Below are positions 7,266-15,483 of a stretch of 30,590 nucleotides of DNA, one piece after another. The stretch comes from an uncultured Drancourtella sp. (GTDB lineage Bacteria > Bacillota > Clostridia > Lachnospirales > Lachnospiraceae). A program made the position numbers and the translations under genes. The notes beneath the pieces were generated by a model. That model worked only from the letters and a program-made list of their open reading frames with translations. It made no database searches and was not told the origin of the DNA. Location of the stretch: contig CALFLL010000054.1 of the NCBI GenBank assembly GCA_937880845.1, positions 1 through 30,590 of the forward strand, read 5' to 3'. Every line of letters starts with the position of its first letter. Positions within the stretch are counted from its first letter, which is position 1.

Positions 7266-9942
7266 ATAATTTTACCTCCCCGATTGGTAATGTAAATGTA
7301 AATATTGTACCTTTAGGTTGATTATCAGATACTGAAATCATTCCTCCATGTGCTGTTACAATTGATTTGCAAAGAGATAAGCCAAGTCCAAGGCTTCTCC
7401 GACTGTCTGCAATTTTATTTGCGCCACTATAAAACATGTCAAAAATCTTGGTTTTTTGTTCATCTGAAATACCAGGTCCATTATCTGAAATGGAAACTTC
7501 TACCCACTTGCCTTGTTTTTGCGTATGTATATGGATTATAGAACCACTAGGCGTATATTTTATCGCATTATCCACAAGATTGATAATCACTTGAACTACT
7601 AATTTTACATCTATTTTAGCAAGGATCAGTTCTTCTGAACTATCAACCTTTATTGTGTATTCTTTTCCTTTTCTGTTAATATGTTTTAACGCTTCTGCAA
7701 TTACTTCATCCATCAATTCTATTGTCTGATTTAAGTTAACCCTTTCTCCTTCTATTCGGGTGACTGCCAGCAGATTTTCCACAAGATTAATCAGCCACAT
7801 AGAATCATCATAGATGTCTGCAAATGTTTGTTTGCGCATCTCATCGTCCATTTTATTATAATTTGCCATCAAATTTCCGGCGCTTCCAGAAATCGATGTA
7901 AGCGGTGTCCTTAAATCATGTGAAATTGCCCGTAATAAATTTGCTCTTAGCTGCTCATTTTTAGCAAACACCGTTGCTTCTTCTTTCTCTCTTGCATTCT
8001 TTATATTTTCTAGTGCTAGTGCACATTCAGCAAGTATTGACAAAAGAACACTATTTTCAAAGGTATCCAAAGGGTAACCATCCATAGCAATTCCTACCAC
8101 TCCATAAACATGATGATTTACCCTGATTGCCAAATATAAACATTTTGCATTAGACAAGGTATCTGTAGTAGCGCCTGCATGCTTATTGTTCTGCATCGCC
8201 CAGACTGCAACCGCTTTTTCATCCTCTGTTATTAAGTTACTATCTTCACTCTCGTCCACCCGAAACACAGTAGGTTCTTTAAGAATGTCTCCGTCCGACA
8301 GATATACAACTAAATCCTTCTTCAACAATTTCATAAGCTGTTCTGCCATTGCACGAACAACCGCTTCTTCATCATTTTCTTTTTGTAACAACTGATTTGC
8401 CTCAAACAATATTTTGGTTCTATACGCTGCAAGTGCTGCCTGTTTGGCACTTCGTTTCAGTCTTGATGCAAGTGTTCCTGCCAAGAGGCTCACAATAAAC
8501 ATGATCAAAAATGTCACAATATAATTTGAATCATCAAACATAAACGTCAAACGAGGCGTTGTAAAAAAGAAATTAAAGACTAACACACATACAGCTGAAG
8601 CTAGAAATCCACATAATCGGTTTGTCGTGATAACTGAAATCACCAGAACCCCCAAAATATACACTGCTACAATATTAGTCTCAGTTGCTCCCAATGCATC
8701 AAATCCCAACCCGATTATGGTTGATATTATTAGCACGACAATACTTTTTATGATGTCACTTATAGGCATCATATCAATTTTGAGTTTTCTTTTTCTCTCT
8801 TGGTAATTATCACCTGTACTTGTATCTGGAATTACATGAATTTCCAAATTCTGCGCACCGTTTATCAATTTTTCGGTTAATGTCGGCTTATCGAAAATTC
8901 TTTTTTTACCAACTGTACTACGTCCTATCACAATTTGAGAAACACCGGAAAGTCTGGCAAACTCAATAATCTGATCGGTTACTTCATCCCCATAGCTTGT
9001 TTCAACGGATGCACCCAATTGTTGTGCCAACCGGATATTTTTCTGAAGCTGAACTTTATCTTGCTCTGCCATAGGTGTCGTATCCGGCGTCTCGGCAAAA
9101 AGTGCTGTAAATGTTCCATGAAATGCCTGTGCCATTCTCGCTGCAGTTCGAATGATCTTCGCATTAGACGGAGACGCAGAAAGACACACCAAAATATGTT
9201 CATCCATATGATAATCGCTTTTACTTTGTAACCTTGCATTCTCCGTAATCAAATTGACTCGATCTGCACATCTCCGCAATGCAATTTCACGCAAGGCAGT
9301 TAATTTCTCTAAGGTACAGAAATCGCTACTATTCTGATTCTCTGTCAAAACCGACTTTCCCTTCATTCGCTCTAATAATTCTGTCAGTTCTATATCAACC
9401 AATTCTACCTGGTCTGCTTTATCAAATACAGAATCTGGAATACGTTCTTTTACCGATACTCCTGTAATTGCAGATACTACATCATTTAAACTTTCTATAT
9501 GTTGAATATTTACTGTTGTGTAAACGTTAATGCCTGCATTTAACAATTCTTGAACATCCTGATAACGTTTAATATGCCGACTATTATCTAGATTCGTATG
9601 AGCATATTCATCAATCAAAATTAAATCTGGTTTTCTTTTTAAAGCCGCATCAATATCAAATTCAAAAGTCTTTTTATCCTCAAAGGATATCTGCTTAGGT
9701 TTAAGCTGTTCTACTCCTTCAAGCAGTGACTCTATTTGTAGGGAGTTATGGGTTTCAATATAACCAGCAACCACATCTATCCCCTGCTCCTTGGCCTGAT
9801 GTGCAGCTTGAAGCATCGCATAAGTTTTTCCAGCTCCCTCTGCATATCCAAGAAAAATTTTCAATTTTCCCTGGCTTTTTGTATGTATATCATCGTGAAA
9901 TTTCTGCAGAAATTCATCTGGCTCTCGCTTTTTTACAGCCAT
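7258..9942 (-). CDS. kdpD: KdpD osmosensitive K+ channel sensor histidine kinase (full length)
   Basis: Sensor kinase/phosphatase for KdpE. Domains in order: N-terminal KdpD ATP-binding domain with Walker A GYAEGAGKT (32-40) and DEYAHTN (111-117); USP domain about 247-372; four close membrane segments about 397-490 (DUF4118 type); GAF-like domain about 520-640; DHp with phosphoacceptor His675 (ISHDLRTPL); and a catalytic ATPase domain with N box (LVDNAIKYTP), DNGPGIS and GLGLSL. 894 aa is the length of E. coli KdpD. The USP domain carries S255-A-S257, 20 residues, then FTALF (278-282). This is close to the SxS-x20-FTAxY motif reported to bind c-di-AMP in S. aureus KdpD. It lies in the ktrBA operon, not after kdpC, and has a GAGAGGAG ribosome binding site. 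Confidence 0.95.
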   Translation of the reverse strand: MAVKKREPDEFLQKFHDDIHTKSQGKLKIFLGYAEGAGKTYAMLQAAHQAKEQGIDVVAGYIETHNSLQIESLLEGVEQLKPKQISFEDKKTFEFDIDAALKRKPDLILIDEYAHTNLDNSRHIKRYQDVQELLNAGINVYTTVNIQHIESLNDVVSAITGVSVKERIPDSVFDKADQVELVDIELTELLERMKGKSVLTENQNSSDFCTLEKLTALREIALRRCADRVNLITENARLQSKSDYHMDEHILVCLSASPSNAKIIRTAARMAQAFHGTFTALFAETPDTTPMAEQDKVQLQKNIRLAQQLGASVETSYGDEVTDQIIEFARLSGVSQIVIGRSTVGKKRIFDKPTLTEKLINGAQNLEIHVIPDTSTGDNYQERKRKLKIDMMPISDIIKSIVVLIISTIIGLGFDALGATETNIVAVYILGVLVISVITTNRLCGFLASAVCVLVFNFFFTTPRLTFMFDDSNYIVTFLIMFIVSLLAGTLASRLKRSAKQAALAAYRTKILFEANQLLQKENDEEAVVRAMAEQLMKLLKKDLVVYLSDGDILKEPTVFRVDESEDSNLITEDEKAVAVWAMQNNKHAGATTDTLSNAKCLYLAIRVNHHVYGVVGIAMDGYPLDTFENSVLLSILAECALALENIKNAREKEEATVFAKNEQLRANLLRAISHDLRTPLTSISGSAGNLMANYNKMDDEMRKQTFADIYDDSMWLINLVENLLAVTRIEGERVNLNQTIELMDEVIAEALKHINRKGKEYTIKVDSSEELILAKIDVKLVVQVIINLVDNAIKYTPSGSIIHIHTQKQGKWVEVSISDNGPGISDEQKTKIFDMFYSGANKIADSRRSLGLGLSLCKSIVTAHGGMISVSDNQPKGTIFTFTLPIGEVKLYE

Positions 9943-10007
9943 CTATCATGCTCCTCTCTCTAAACAGCCTCCTATTTATTCATGATATACTATTGTATTT
10001 TTTGTAT

Positions 10008-10517
10008 TTAAACATAATGTGATATTTCATCTAGACATTTCAAAAATTCAGCAATTACCTGATTCTTATGATCCGGTTTCCAGAATGATTTCAGCCTATT
10101 TTTCTTTTCGCCAACAAATTCAACAGTTAAACCAGCATCTGACATTATGGTCGAAACACAAGATAATTCTATTTCTTTTGAACAGCAATCATCCTCCATT
10201 TTTGCGACGCTTTTTTCCGCTAAAAACAGCAAGTCTAATTTATGCGCAAAAAATGCTTTGACCAGTTCCTCTTCTGTTCCACTATAAAATAGCACTTCAA
10301 AATCAGGAAACTTTTTTCCGCATTTTTCGACAGCTTCTGAACAACTGTCAATCACATAAGGATTTGAAACACCTATCCTCAAATAATGTTCTGAAGATTC
10401 CAGCAATTTCACCTGCTCTTTTCTATTTTTTTCTAAAAAACAATCTATTCTTTTCATCAAAAAGAACCCTGACACTCCAAATATTATGATTACTACTACC
10501 AATAGTAAGTACGTCAT
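10008..10517 (-). CDS. Membrane-tethered LysR-effector/PBP-like domain protein
   Basis: 169 aa. One N-terminal membrane helix (about 3-21) is followed at once by K/R-rich residues, which predicts the rest to be cytoplasmic. Residues about 46-100 (LRIGVSNPYVIDSC, then FPDFEVLFYSGTEEELVKAFFAHKLDLLFL) look like the first lobe of a LysR substrate-binding (type 2 periplasmic-binding) domain. The end (NQVIAEFLKCLDEI) resembles its closing helix. The middle is short for a complete domain, and there is no DNA-binding part. It lies 18 nt after ktrA and 65 nt before kdpD, with GAGGTG before the ATG, so it is co-transcribed with K+ uptake and sensing genes. A role as a cytosolic ligand sensor or adaptor is inference; no named family is recognised. 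Confidence 0.65.
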   Translation of the reverse strand: MTYLLLVVVIIIFGVSGFFLMKRIDCFLEKNRKEQVKLLESSEHYLRIGVSNPYVIDSCSEAVEKCGKKFPDFEVLFYSGTEEELVKAFFAHKLDLLFLAEKSVAKMEDDCCSKEIELSCVSTIMSDAGLTVEFVGEKKNRLKSFWKPDHKNQVIAEFLKCLDEISHYV

Positions 10518-10535
10518 AAATTCACCTCATTTTAA

Positions 10536-11183
10536 TTATATATGAAAACATTTTTGTAGGTCTTTATTACTTCCAAGTACAAGCATGGTTTCTCCGTCTT
10601 CCAATACTGTATCTGGTGAAATTGTAAGTTTCAATTTTCCTGCTTCTTTAATACCAATTACATTAATCTTATGTTTTTTTCGAATATCAAGCATTCCTAT
10701 AGATTTTCCCACCCAATTCACCGGAACTTGAATCTCATACATTGTATGATCTGAATCCAATTCTATATAATCTAAAATATGATCTGTACTATACCGAATT
10801 GCTGCCCACTTTGCCAATTGCTTTTCGGGATAAATCACTTCATCTGCACCATTGCGTAATAAAAACTTTTCTTGCACATCTGTTGTTGCTCTGGAAACAA
10901 CTCGTTTTGCCCCCATTTCTTTCAATAATGAAGTGGTCTCTAGAGAACTCTGAAAATCATGTCCGATTGCTACAATACACACATCATAATTCCGAACTCC
11001 TAAGGATTCCAAAAATTCCTCGTTTGTACTATCTCCAATCTGAGCATTTGTTACAATGGGTAAAACATCTTCTGCCCGTTCATCCGAATTATCAACTGCC
11101 ATTACTTGATGCCCTAATTTGTCTAAATGCATTGCTATGTGTCTTCCAAATCTCCCTAATCCAATTAAAAGAATTGATTTCAT
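10536..11183 (-). CDS. ktrA: KtrA/TrkA-type K+ channel regulatory subunit
   Basis: Cytosolic RCK ring subunit that gates the KtrB/TrkH pore. The RCK_N Rossmann domain carries GLGRFGRHIAMHL (8-20), an acidic end of the second strand (AVDNSDERAED) and the GDSTNEEFL block. The RCK_C domain (about 135-215) is the region that binds c-di-AMP in KtrA of S. aureus. At 215 aa it is the short, single-unit KtrA form, about half the length of E. coli TrkA. It follows ktrB by 12 bp, with GGAG before the ATG. Confidence 0.93.
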   Translation of the reverse strand: MKSILLIGLGRFGRHIAMHLDKLGHQVMAVDNSDERAEDVLPIVTNAQIGDSTNEEFLESLGVRNYDVCIVAIGHDFQSSLETTSLLKEMGAKRVVSRATTDVQEKFLLRNGADEVIYPEKQLAKWAAIRYSTDHILDYIELDSDHTMYEIQVPVNWVGKSIGMLDIRKKHKINVIGIKEAGKLKLTISPDTVLEDGETMLVLGSNKDLQKCFHI

Positions 11184-11195
11184 ATTTTTTCTCCG

Positions 11196-12527
11196 TTATC
11201 CTACCGTAATTTTTTCTCGTGGTAATTTTGAAATATGATGATGCGAACCTGACAAGGCTGCAAAAATCAATGTCAACCCTCCCACTCTTCCTATAAACAT
11301 CAATGAAATTAATATAAGCCTTGACAGAACTCCTAATCCCTGAGTAATTCCAAGAGAAAGTCCTACTGTACCAACTGCAGAGGCCGCTTCAAATAAACAT
11401 GTTAAAATGGGCAAATCTTCTACGATACTGATAATCAACCCACCACTCACACATAAGGTAATGTACATCAGAAAAACTGTTGCTGCATTTTTACTCACAT
11501 CCCCATTCATCCTACGGCCAAAAAAATTAGCATCTTCCCTCCGGCGGAACGTTGCGATTGCAATCGCAAATAATACAGCAATTGTTGTTGTTTTCATACC
11601 ACCTGCTGTTGAACCCGGGCTGCCTCCAATCAGCATTAAAATAATGGTAATAAACTGTCCAGCCTCATTCATGGATGTTAAATCGGCAGTATTAAACCCT
11701 GCGGTTCTTGGAGTAACCGATTGAAACAACGATGAAAGAATCCTTTCTTTCAACCCAAGCTCTGAAAACTCAAAAAAATAAAAATACAAAGCCGGAACCA
11801 AAATCAAGATAGCTGTAGTACTGAGAATCACTTTACTTTGCATTCTATATTTATGAATATGAAAACGATTTGCGCGAATATCATCCCACGTCAAAAATCC
11901 AATTCCACCTACTATAATCAACAGCATAATTGGAAAATTTATTAGTGGTTCTCCCGCATAAAAAGTCAAAGAAGAAAAAGGCGCTTTCACTCCCATTAAA
12001 TCAAACCCTGCATTGCAAAAGGCAGAAACCGAATGAAACAACGCCATCCACAACCCCTTAATTCCAAAATCTCTGCAAAAAACAGGCGACATGGCAACTG
12101 CACCAAGTAATTCAATCATTAAAGTTGTTTTTATTACAAAAATAGTCAGTCTTACAATTCCACCTACTTTGGGCGCTGCGATTGCTTCCTGCATTGTACT
12201 CCTCTGCATTAAAGATATCTTTCTACCTGCAATCATGGCAAAGGATGCAGCTACTGTTATAACACCCATACCACCAATCTCAATTAACAACATAATCACA
12301 AATTGTCCAAAAAGCGACCAATAGGTAGCTGTATCAAATACAATCAACCCAGTTACACATACCGCTGAAGTTGAGGTAAATAATGCATCTGCAAAAGAGG
12401 TGAATTCTCCTGTTTTAGACGAAATAGGCAACATCAAAAGTAATGTTCCCAAAAGTATAACACTAGAAAACCCCAGAATAATAATTTGAAACGATGTCAG
12501 CTTCTTTTTCGATAACACCACTCCCAT
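11196..12527 (-). CDS. ktrB: KtrB/TrkH-type K+ transporter pore subunit
   Basis: Integral membrane K+ uptake protein of the TrkH/KtrB superfamily. The four pore-loop repeats are visible, each with a selectivity-filter Gly: STSAVCVTGL (about 51-60), SVSAFCNAGFDLMG, SVTPRTAGFNT and SAVGTVGLSLGIT. The glycine-rich GGSPGSTAGGMKTTT precedes the third intramembrane helix region. 443 aa matches KtrB. The first gene of the ktrB-ktrA-orf169-kdpD-kdpE operon, it has AAGGAG 10 nt before the ATG and a good promoter at 12630-12658. Na+ dependence, typical of Ktr, is inferred. Confidence 0.94.
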   Translation of the reverse strand: MGVVLSKKKLTSFQIIILGFSSVILLGTLLLMLPISSKTGEFTSFADALFTSTSAVCVTGLIVFDTATYWSLFGQFVIMLLIEIGGMGVITVAASFAMIAGRKISLMQRSTMQEAIAAPKVGGIVRLTIFVIKTTLMIELLGAVAMSPVFCRDFGIKGLWMALFHSVSAFCNAGFDLMGVKAPFSSLTFYAGEPLINFPIMLLIIVGGIGFLTWDDIRANRFHIHKYRMQSKVILSTTAILILVPALYFYFFEFSELGLKERILSSLFQSVTPRTAGFNTADLTSMNEAGQFITIILMLIGGSPGSTAGGMKTTTIAVLFAIAIATFRRREDANFFGRRMNGDVSKNAATVFLMYITLCVSGGLIISIVEDLPILTCLFEAASAVGTVGLSLGITQGLGVLSRLILISLMFIGRVGGLTLIFAALSGSHHHISKLPREKITVG

Positions 12528-12549
12528 AATTAAGAAACTCCTTTATTAT

Positions 12550-12629
12550 CTTTATTCAATCTTAATAATATAATAACGTGCATAAAGAAAGGGCAAAATA
12601 TATCCCTCTAGTATTAAGATTGCATAAAG
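12550..12629 (-). promoter_or_regulatory. Long inverted repeat in the ktrB leader
   Basis: Arms of 17 nt (12550-12566 and 12613-12629) pair with one mismatch across a 46-nt loop. The loop has a smaller GGG/CCC hairpin. One arm overlaps the expected transcription start and the other abuts the ktrB ribosome binding site. It could be a regulatory leader RNA, or a paired operator for KdpE or another protein. It does not look like the longer c-di-AMP (ydaO) riboswitch. Confidence 0.5.
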
Positions 12630-12658
12630 ATTTTATCCTTTTTCATTTATACGTGCAA
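12630..12658 (-). promoter_or_regulatory. Promoter of the ktrB-ktrA-orf169-kdpD-kdpE operon
   Basis: On the minus strand the -35 is TTGCAC (12653-12658), the spacer 17 bp, and the -10 TAAAAT (12630-12635). It lies about 100 nt before the ktrB start. Confidence 0.6.
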
Positions 12659-12740
12659 CCACCATCCTCTGATTTGAAAAGAACCCCTCATATATATTTA
12701 TATCCTTTTCTTCTTTTTTATTTCATTTCTTAGCACACAT

Positions 12741-12776
12741 AAAAAGAGACAAAGTAAACATTCCTACTTTGTCCCT
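12741..12776 (-). terminator. Terminator of the kdp structural operon
   Basis: On the minus strand, a 12-bp stem (AGGGACAAAGTA, 12765-12776, with the arm at 12745-12756, one wobble) is followed by a T-run. It lies 30 nt after the stop of the kinase-less KdpD gene and upstream of the ktr promoter, so the two K+ operons are separate transcripts. Confidence 0.8.
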
Positions 12777-12805
12777 GCTATTTTTAATGATTACATCTTC
12801 ATTGA

Positions 12806-14815
12806 TCATTTACAAAATGTATCCTGCAGTTTTACTCCAGTCTCATTCAGCATAGCAATTAAAAGTCCATATTCAAAATCATTTACCGGCCGTCTCTCTT
12901 CCAATAAAATTCCCATCACACCTTTTACTTCTTCGGTGGATTGAATAGGCAAATACATCGCATCCGCATCTGGCAAGGTATGTGTGCAAGTACCTGCCCT
13001 GTGTCTATTAGAGACAGCCCACTGTGCTACCGCTTTTTCCTTTGCATTCACAAATTGTTTTAGATTAATAATTTCCATGTCTTTTCTTGGAAATAATAAT
13101 GGTTCTTCCAAACCTCCGCTTTCATTCACTGGATATATGATTATAGAAAGATTTAAAAGTTTTACAACCTGCGTTGCTACCTGCTTCCATACTTCTTCTT
13201 TCGATTTACAACGCCTAAGTTTTCTGCTGTTTTCCAGCAAGATTTCAGTTCGGTATGCCTTTTTTGCACTCTCTCTTGTTTGTGATTTCAACTGTCTTGT
13301 CATAGAAGCCATAAAAAATCCTACTACAAACAGCATGACAAACGTGACCGGAGAGCCTCTGTCATATGCCTTCAAGCTAAAATACGGCTCCGTAAAAAAG
13401 AAATTGAAGGAAAGAACACTAAGCAAGGCAGAATATAATGCATATATTTTTTTGTCGGCCACATAAGAAGATAGTAATACACCAACCATATAAGTCATGA
13501 TTAAATTAGATTCTGAAAGTCCAAACCACTGAAATACATATGCAACTACCGTACTAAGCGCCATAATTGCAGTAATTTCACCTAATTCTTTCACAACATT
13601 CCAACTGGATTCTTCTCTTTTCTTTCTATTCTTTTTTCCTTCTCTGAAATATCCTGCATTTTTCATGTCGGGGATAATATAAACATCAATATTAGGAGCG
13701 CGATAGGTCAACTGCTCCAAAACTTCCAAACGCCCTCTTTTGAAAATCCATTGTTTTCTACTGCGCCCCATAACAATCTTTGATATATTTCCCACAATGG
13801 CATACTCTACAATCTGATCCACAATGTCATTCCCATAAACAGTCACAACATCTGCCCCTAGTGCCCTTGCCAAATCCATGTGGCATTTTACAGCAGCTTT
13901 TGTTTTTTCATCTGCTTCCTGCATTTGAGACGTTTCTACATAAATACCGGTAAATTGGGCATGAAATGCATAAGCAAGACGCGCTGCCGTCCGGATTACT
14001 TTCGTATTAGAAGGGGAAGACGAAATACAAACTAAAACATGCTCTCCTGTATGATAATCCATTTCTCCCATCGCATAGCGTTCTTCTTCTGCGATATGGT
14101 TTACCCTGTCGGCTGTTCTTCGCAGCGTAATCTCACGCAAGGCAACCAGTTTTTCTCTTCGGAAAAAATTCTCCAGAGCACGTTCCGCCTGTGAGGGTGC
14201 ATAGATTTTCCCCTCTTTCATACGTTCAATCAATTCTTCCGGTTCGATATCAATGACTTCTACCTGTTCCGCATGATCAAACACTTTATCCGGTACACGT
14301 TCCCGTACATCGATGTGCGTAATGCTTCCTACAATATCATTCAGGCTCTCTAAATGCTGAACATTCATTGTTGTATATACGTCAATACCAGCACGTAAAA
14401 GTTCTTTTACGTCCTGGTATCTCTTTTCGTTCCGGCATCCTCTGACATTGGTATGAGCCAGCTCATCTACTAAAATCAACCTTGGATTCCGTTTCAATGC
14501 TGCATCTAAATCAAATTCCCGAAGTTTTACTCCCTTATACATAACCTCCATCGGCGCGATTGTTTCCAATCCTTCCACAAGCGCCTGTGTGTCTGGTCTG
14601 TTATGCGGTTCTATGTACCCTGCCACTACATCAATTTTATGTTTCTTTGCTTCATGCGCTGCCATCAGCATGGCATACGTTTTCCCTGATCCAGCCGCAT
14701 ACCCTAAAAAAATCTTCAGCTTTCCTCTTGTATTTTTTAGTTTTTCCTCTTCTTCCAGCTGAAGTTTCCGAAGAAGCTGCTGAGAATCCGGTCTTTCATA
14801 TTCTTTCGTTTCCAT
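12806..14815 (-). CDS. Kinase-less short KdpD
   Basis: 669-aa KdpD homologue without DHp and catalytic domains. It keeps the KdpD N-terminal ATP-binding domain with Walker A GYAAGSGKT (38-46) and VDELAHTN (116-123), the USP domain (about 257-382), the DUF4118-type membrane segments (about 412-505) and a GAF-like domain (about 525-660). It stops where full KdpD would enter the coiled coil leading to the phosphoacceptor His. The clean domain-edge ending and intact frame argue for a functional short form rather than decay. The USP part has S265-S-S267, 20 residues, then FTGIY (288-292), one residue off the c-di-AMP motif of S. aureus KdpD. It is 7 nt after kdpC, in the transporter operon. Short KdpDs without kinase are known in some bacteria and cyanobacteria; modulating the full KdpD or the pump is inferred. 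Confidence 0.9.
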   Translation of the reverse strand: METKEYERPDSQQLLRKLQLEEEEKLKNTRGKLKIFLGYAAGSGKTYAMLMAAHEAKKHKIDVVAGYIEPHNRPDTQALVEGLETIAPMEVMYKGVKLREFDLDAALKRNPRLILVDELAHTNVRGCRNEKRYQDVKELLRAGIDVYTTMNVQHLESLNDIVGSITHIDVRERVPDKVFDHAEQVEVIDIEPEELIERMKEGKIYAPSQAERALENFFRREKLVALREITLRRTADRVNHIAEEERYAMGEMDYHTGEHVLVCISSSPSNTKVIRTAARLAYAFHAQFTGIYVETSQMQEADEKTKAAVKCHMDLARALGADVVTVYGNDIVDQIVEYAIVGNISKIVMGRSRKQWIFKRGRLEVLEQLTYRAPNIDVYIIPDMKNAGYFREGKKNRKKREESSWNVVKELGEITAIMALSTVVAYVFQWFGLSESNLIMTYMVGVLLSSYVADKKIYALYSALLSVLSFNFFFTEPYFSLKAYDRGSPVTFVMLFVVGFFMASMTRQLKSQTRESAKKAYRTEILLENSRKLRRCKSKEEVWKQVATQVVKLLNLSIIIYPVNESGGLEEPLLFPRKDMEIINLKQFVNAKEKAVAQWAVSNRHRAGTCTHTLPDADAMYLPIQSTEEVKGVMGILLEERRPVNDFEYGLLIAMLNETGVKLQDTFCK

Positions 14816-14822
14816 AAACCCT

Positions 14823-15470
14823 CTACTCTAATATTCCCATAGCATTGGCAACTGCCAGATTACATTTTAACACATTCACTCTTTCCTCTCCAAAAACCCC
14901 AAGTACCTTATGTTCTGTGTTCTCTTCCACAATCTTGGTCACTTCTTCTTCTGATAGCCCTGAATTCTCAGCTACATACGGAATCTGGATTTCTGCTGCT
15001 TTGGGTGAGATGTGTGGATCTAATCCTGAACCGGATGCTGTAAGCAAATCAGATGGCACATCCTCTGCCTTCAATCCCGGATGTTCCTCTAAGAATTCAT
15101 CTAAATCTTTTTGAATTCTTTTCTCTAGCTCTGGATTGGAATTTCCATAATTATAACTACCGGAAGAAACACCACCATATTCCCCATTTTGCAGTTCTTC
15201 CTCAGTATAATTGTTATATCCCACAGCAGATGGTCTTCCCTGGAAATAATAATCTTCTGTAAACTCCTGTCCGATCAAAGCGGATCCTACTGCTTCTTCA
15301 CAGTCTGTCGTAGGGTTTCCTTCTTTATCGATCAGATTTCCATTTGCCTTTTCTTTCATTGTCAACTGACTGGCTCCTGTAAGAGCCAGTGGGTAAGCAA
15401 AGGAACAAAGTAACATCATTACAGCACAAAATATCAATGCTTTTCCTGCCATTTTACCTAATTTTTTCAT
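14823..15470 (-). CDS. kdpC: KdpC, K+-transporting ATPase subunit C
   Basis: Single-span subunit that stabilises the KdpA-KdpB complex and aids ATP binding. One N-terminal membrane segment (about 10-32, ALIFCAVMMLLCSFAYPL) precedes the extracytosolic domain. Family blocks include the QLTMKEKANGNLI region, IGQEFTEDYYFQGRPSAVGYN and LLTASGSGLDPHISPKAAEIQ. 215 aa is slightly longer than E. coli KdpC. GGAGG lies 9 nt before the ATG, 13 nt after kdpB. Confidence 0.95.
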   Translation of the reverse strand: MKKLGKMAGKALIFCAVMMLLCSFAYPLALTGASQLTMKEKANGNLIDKEGNPTTDCEEAVGSALIGQEFTEDYYFQGRPSAVGYNNYTEEELQNGEYGGVSSGSYNYGNSNPELEKRIQKDLDEFLEEHPGLKAEDVPSDLLTASGSGLDPHISPKAAEIQIPYVAENSGLSEEEVTKIVEENTEHKVLGVFGEERVNVLKCNLAVANAMGILE

Positions 15471-15483
15471 CTTTCTATTCCTC

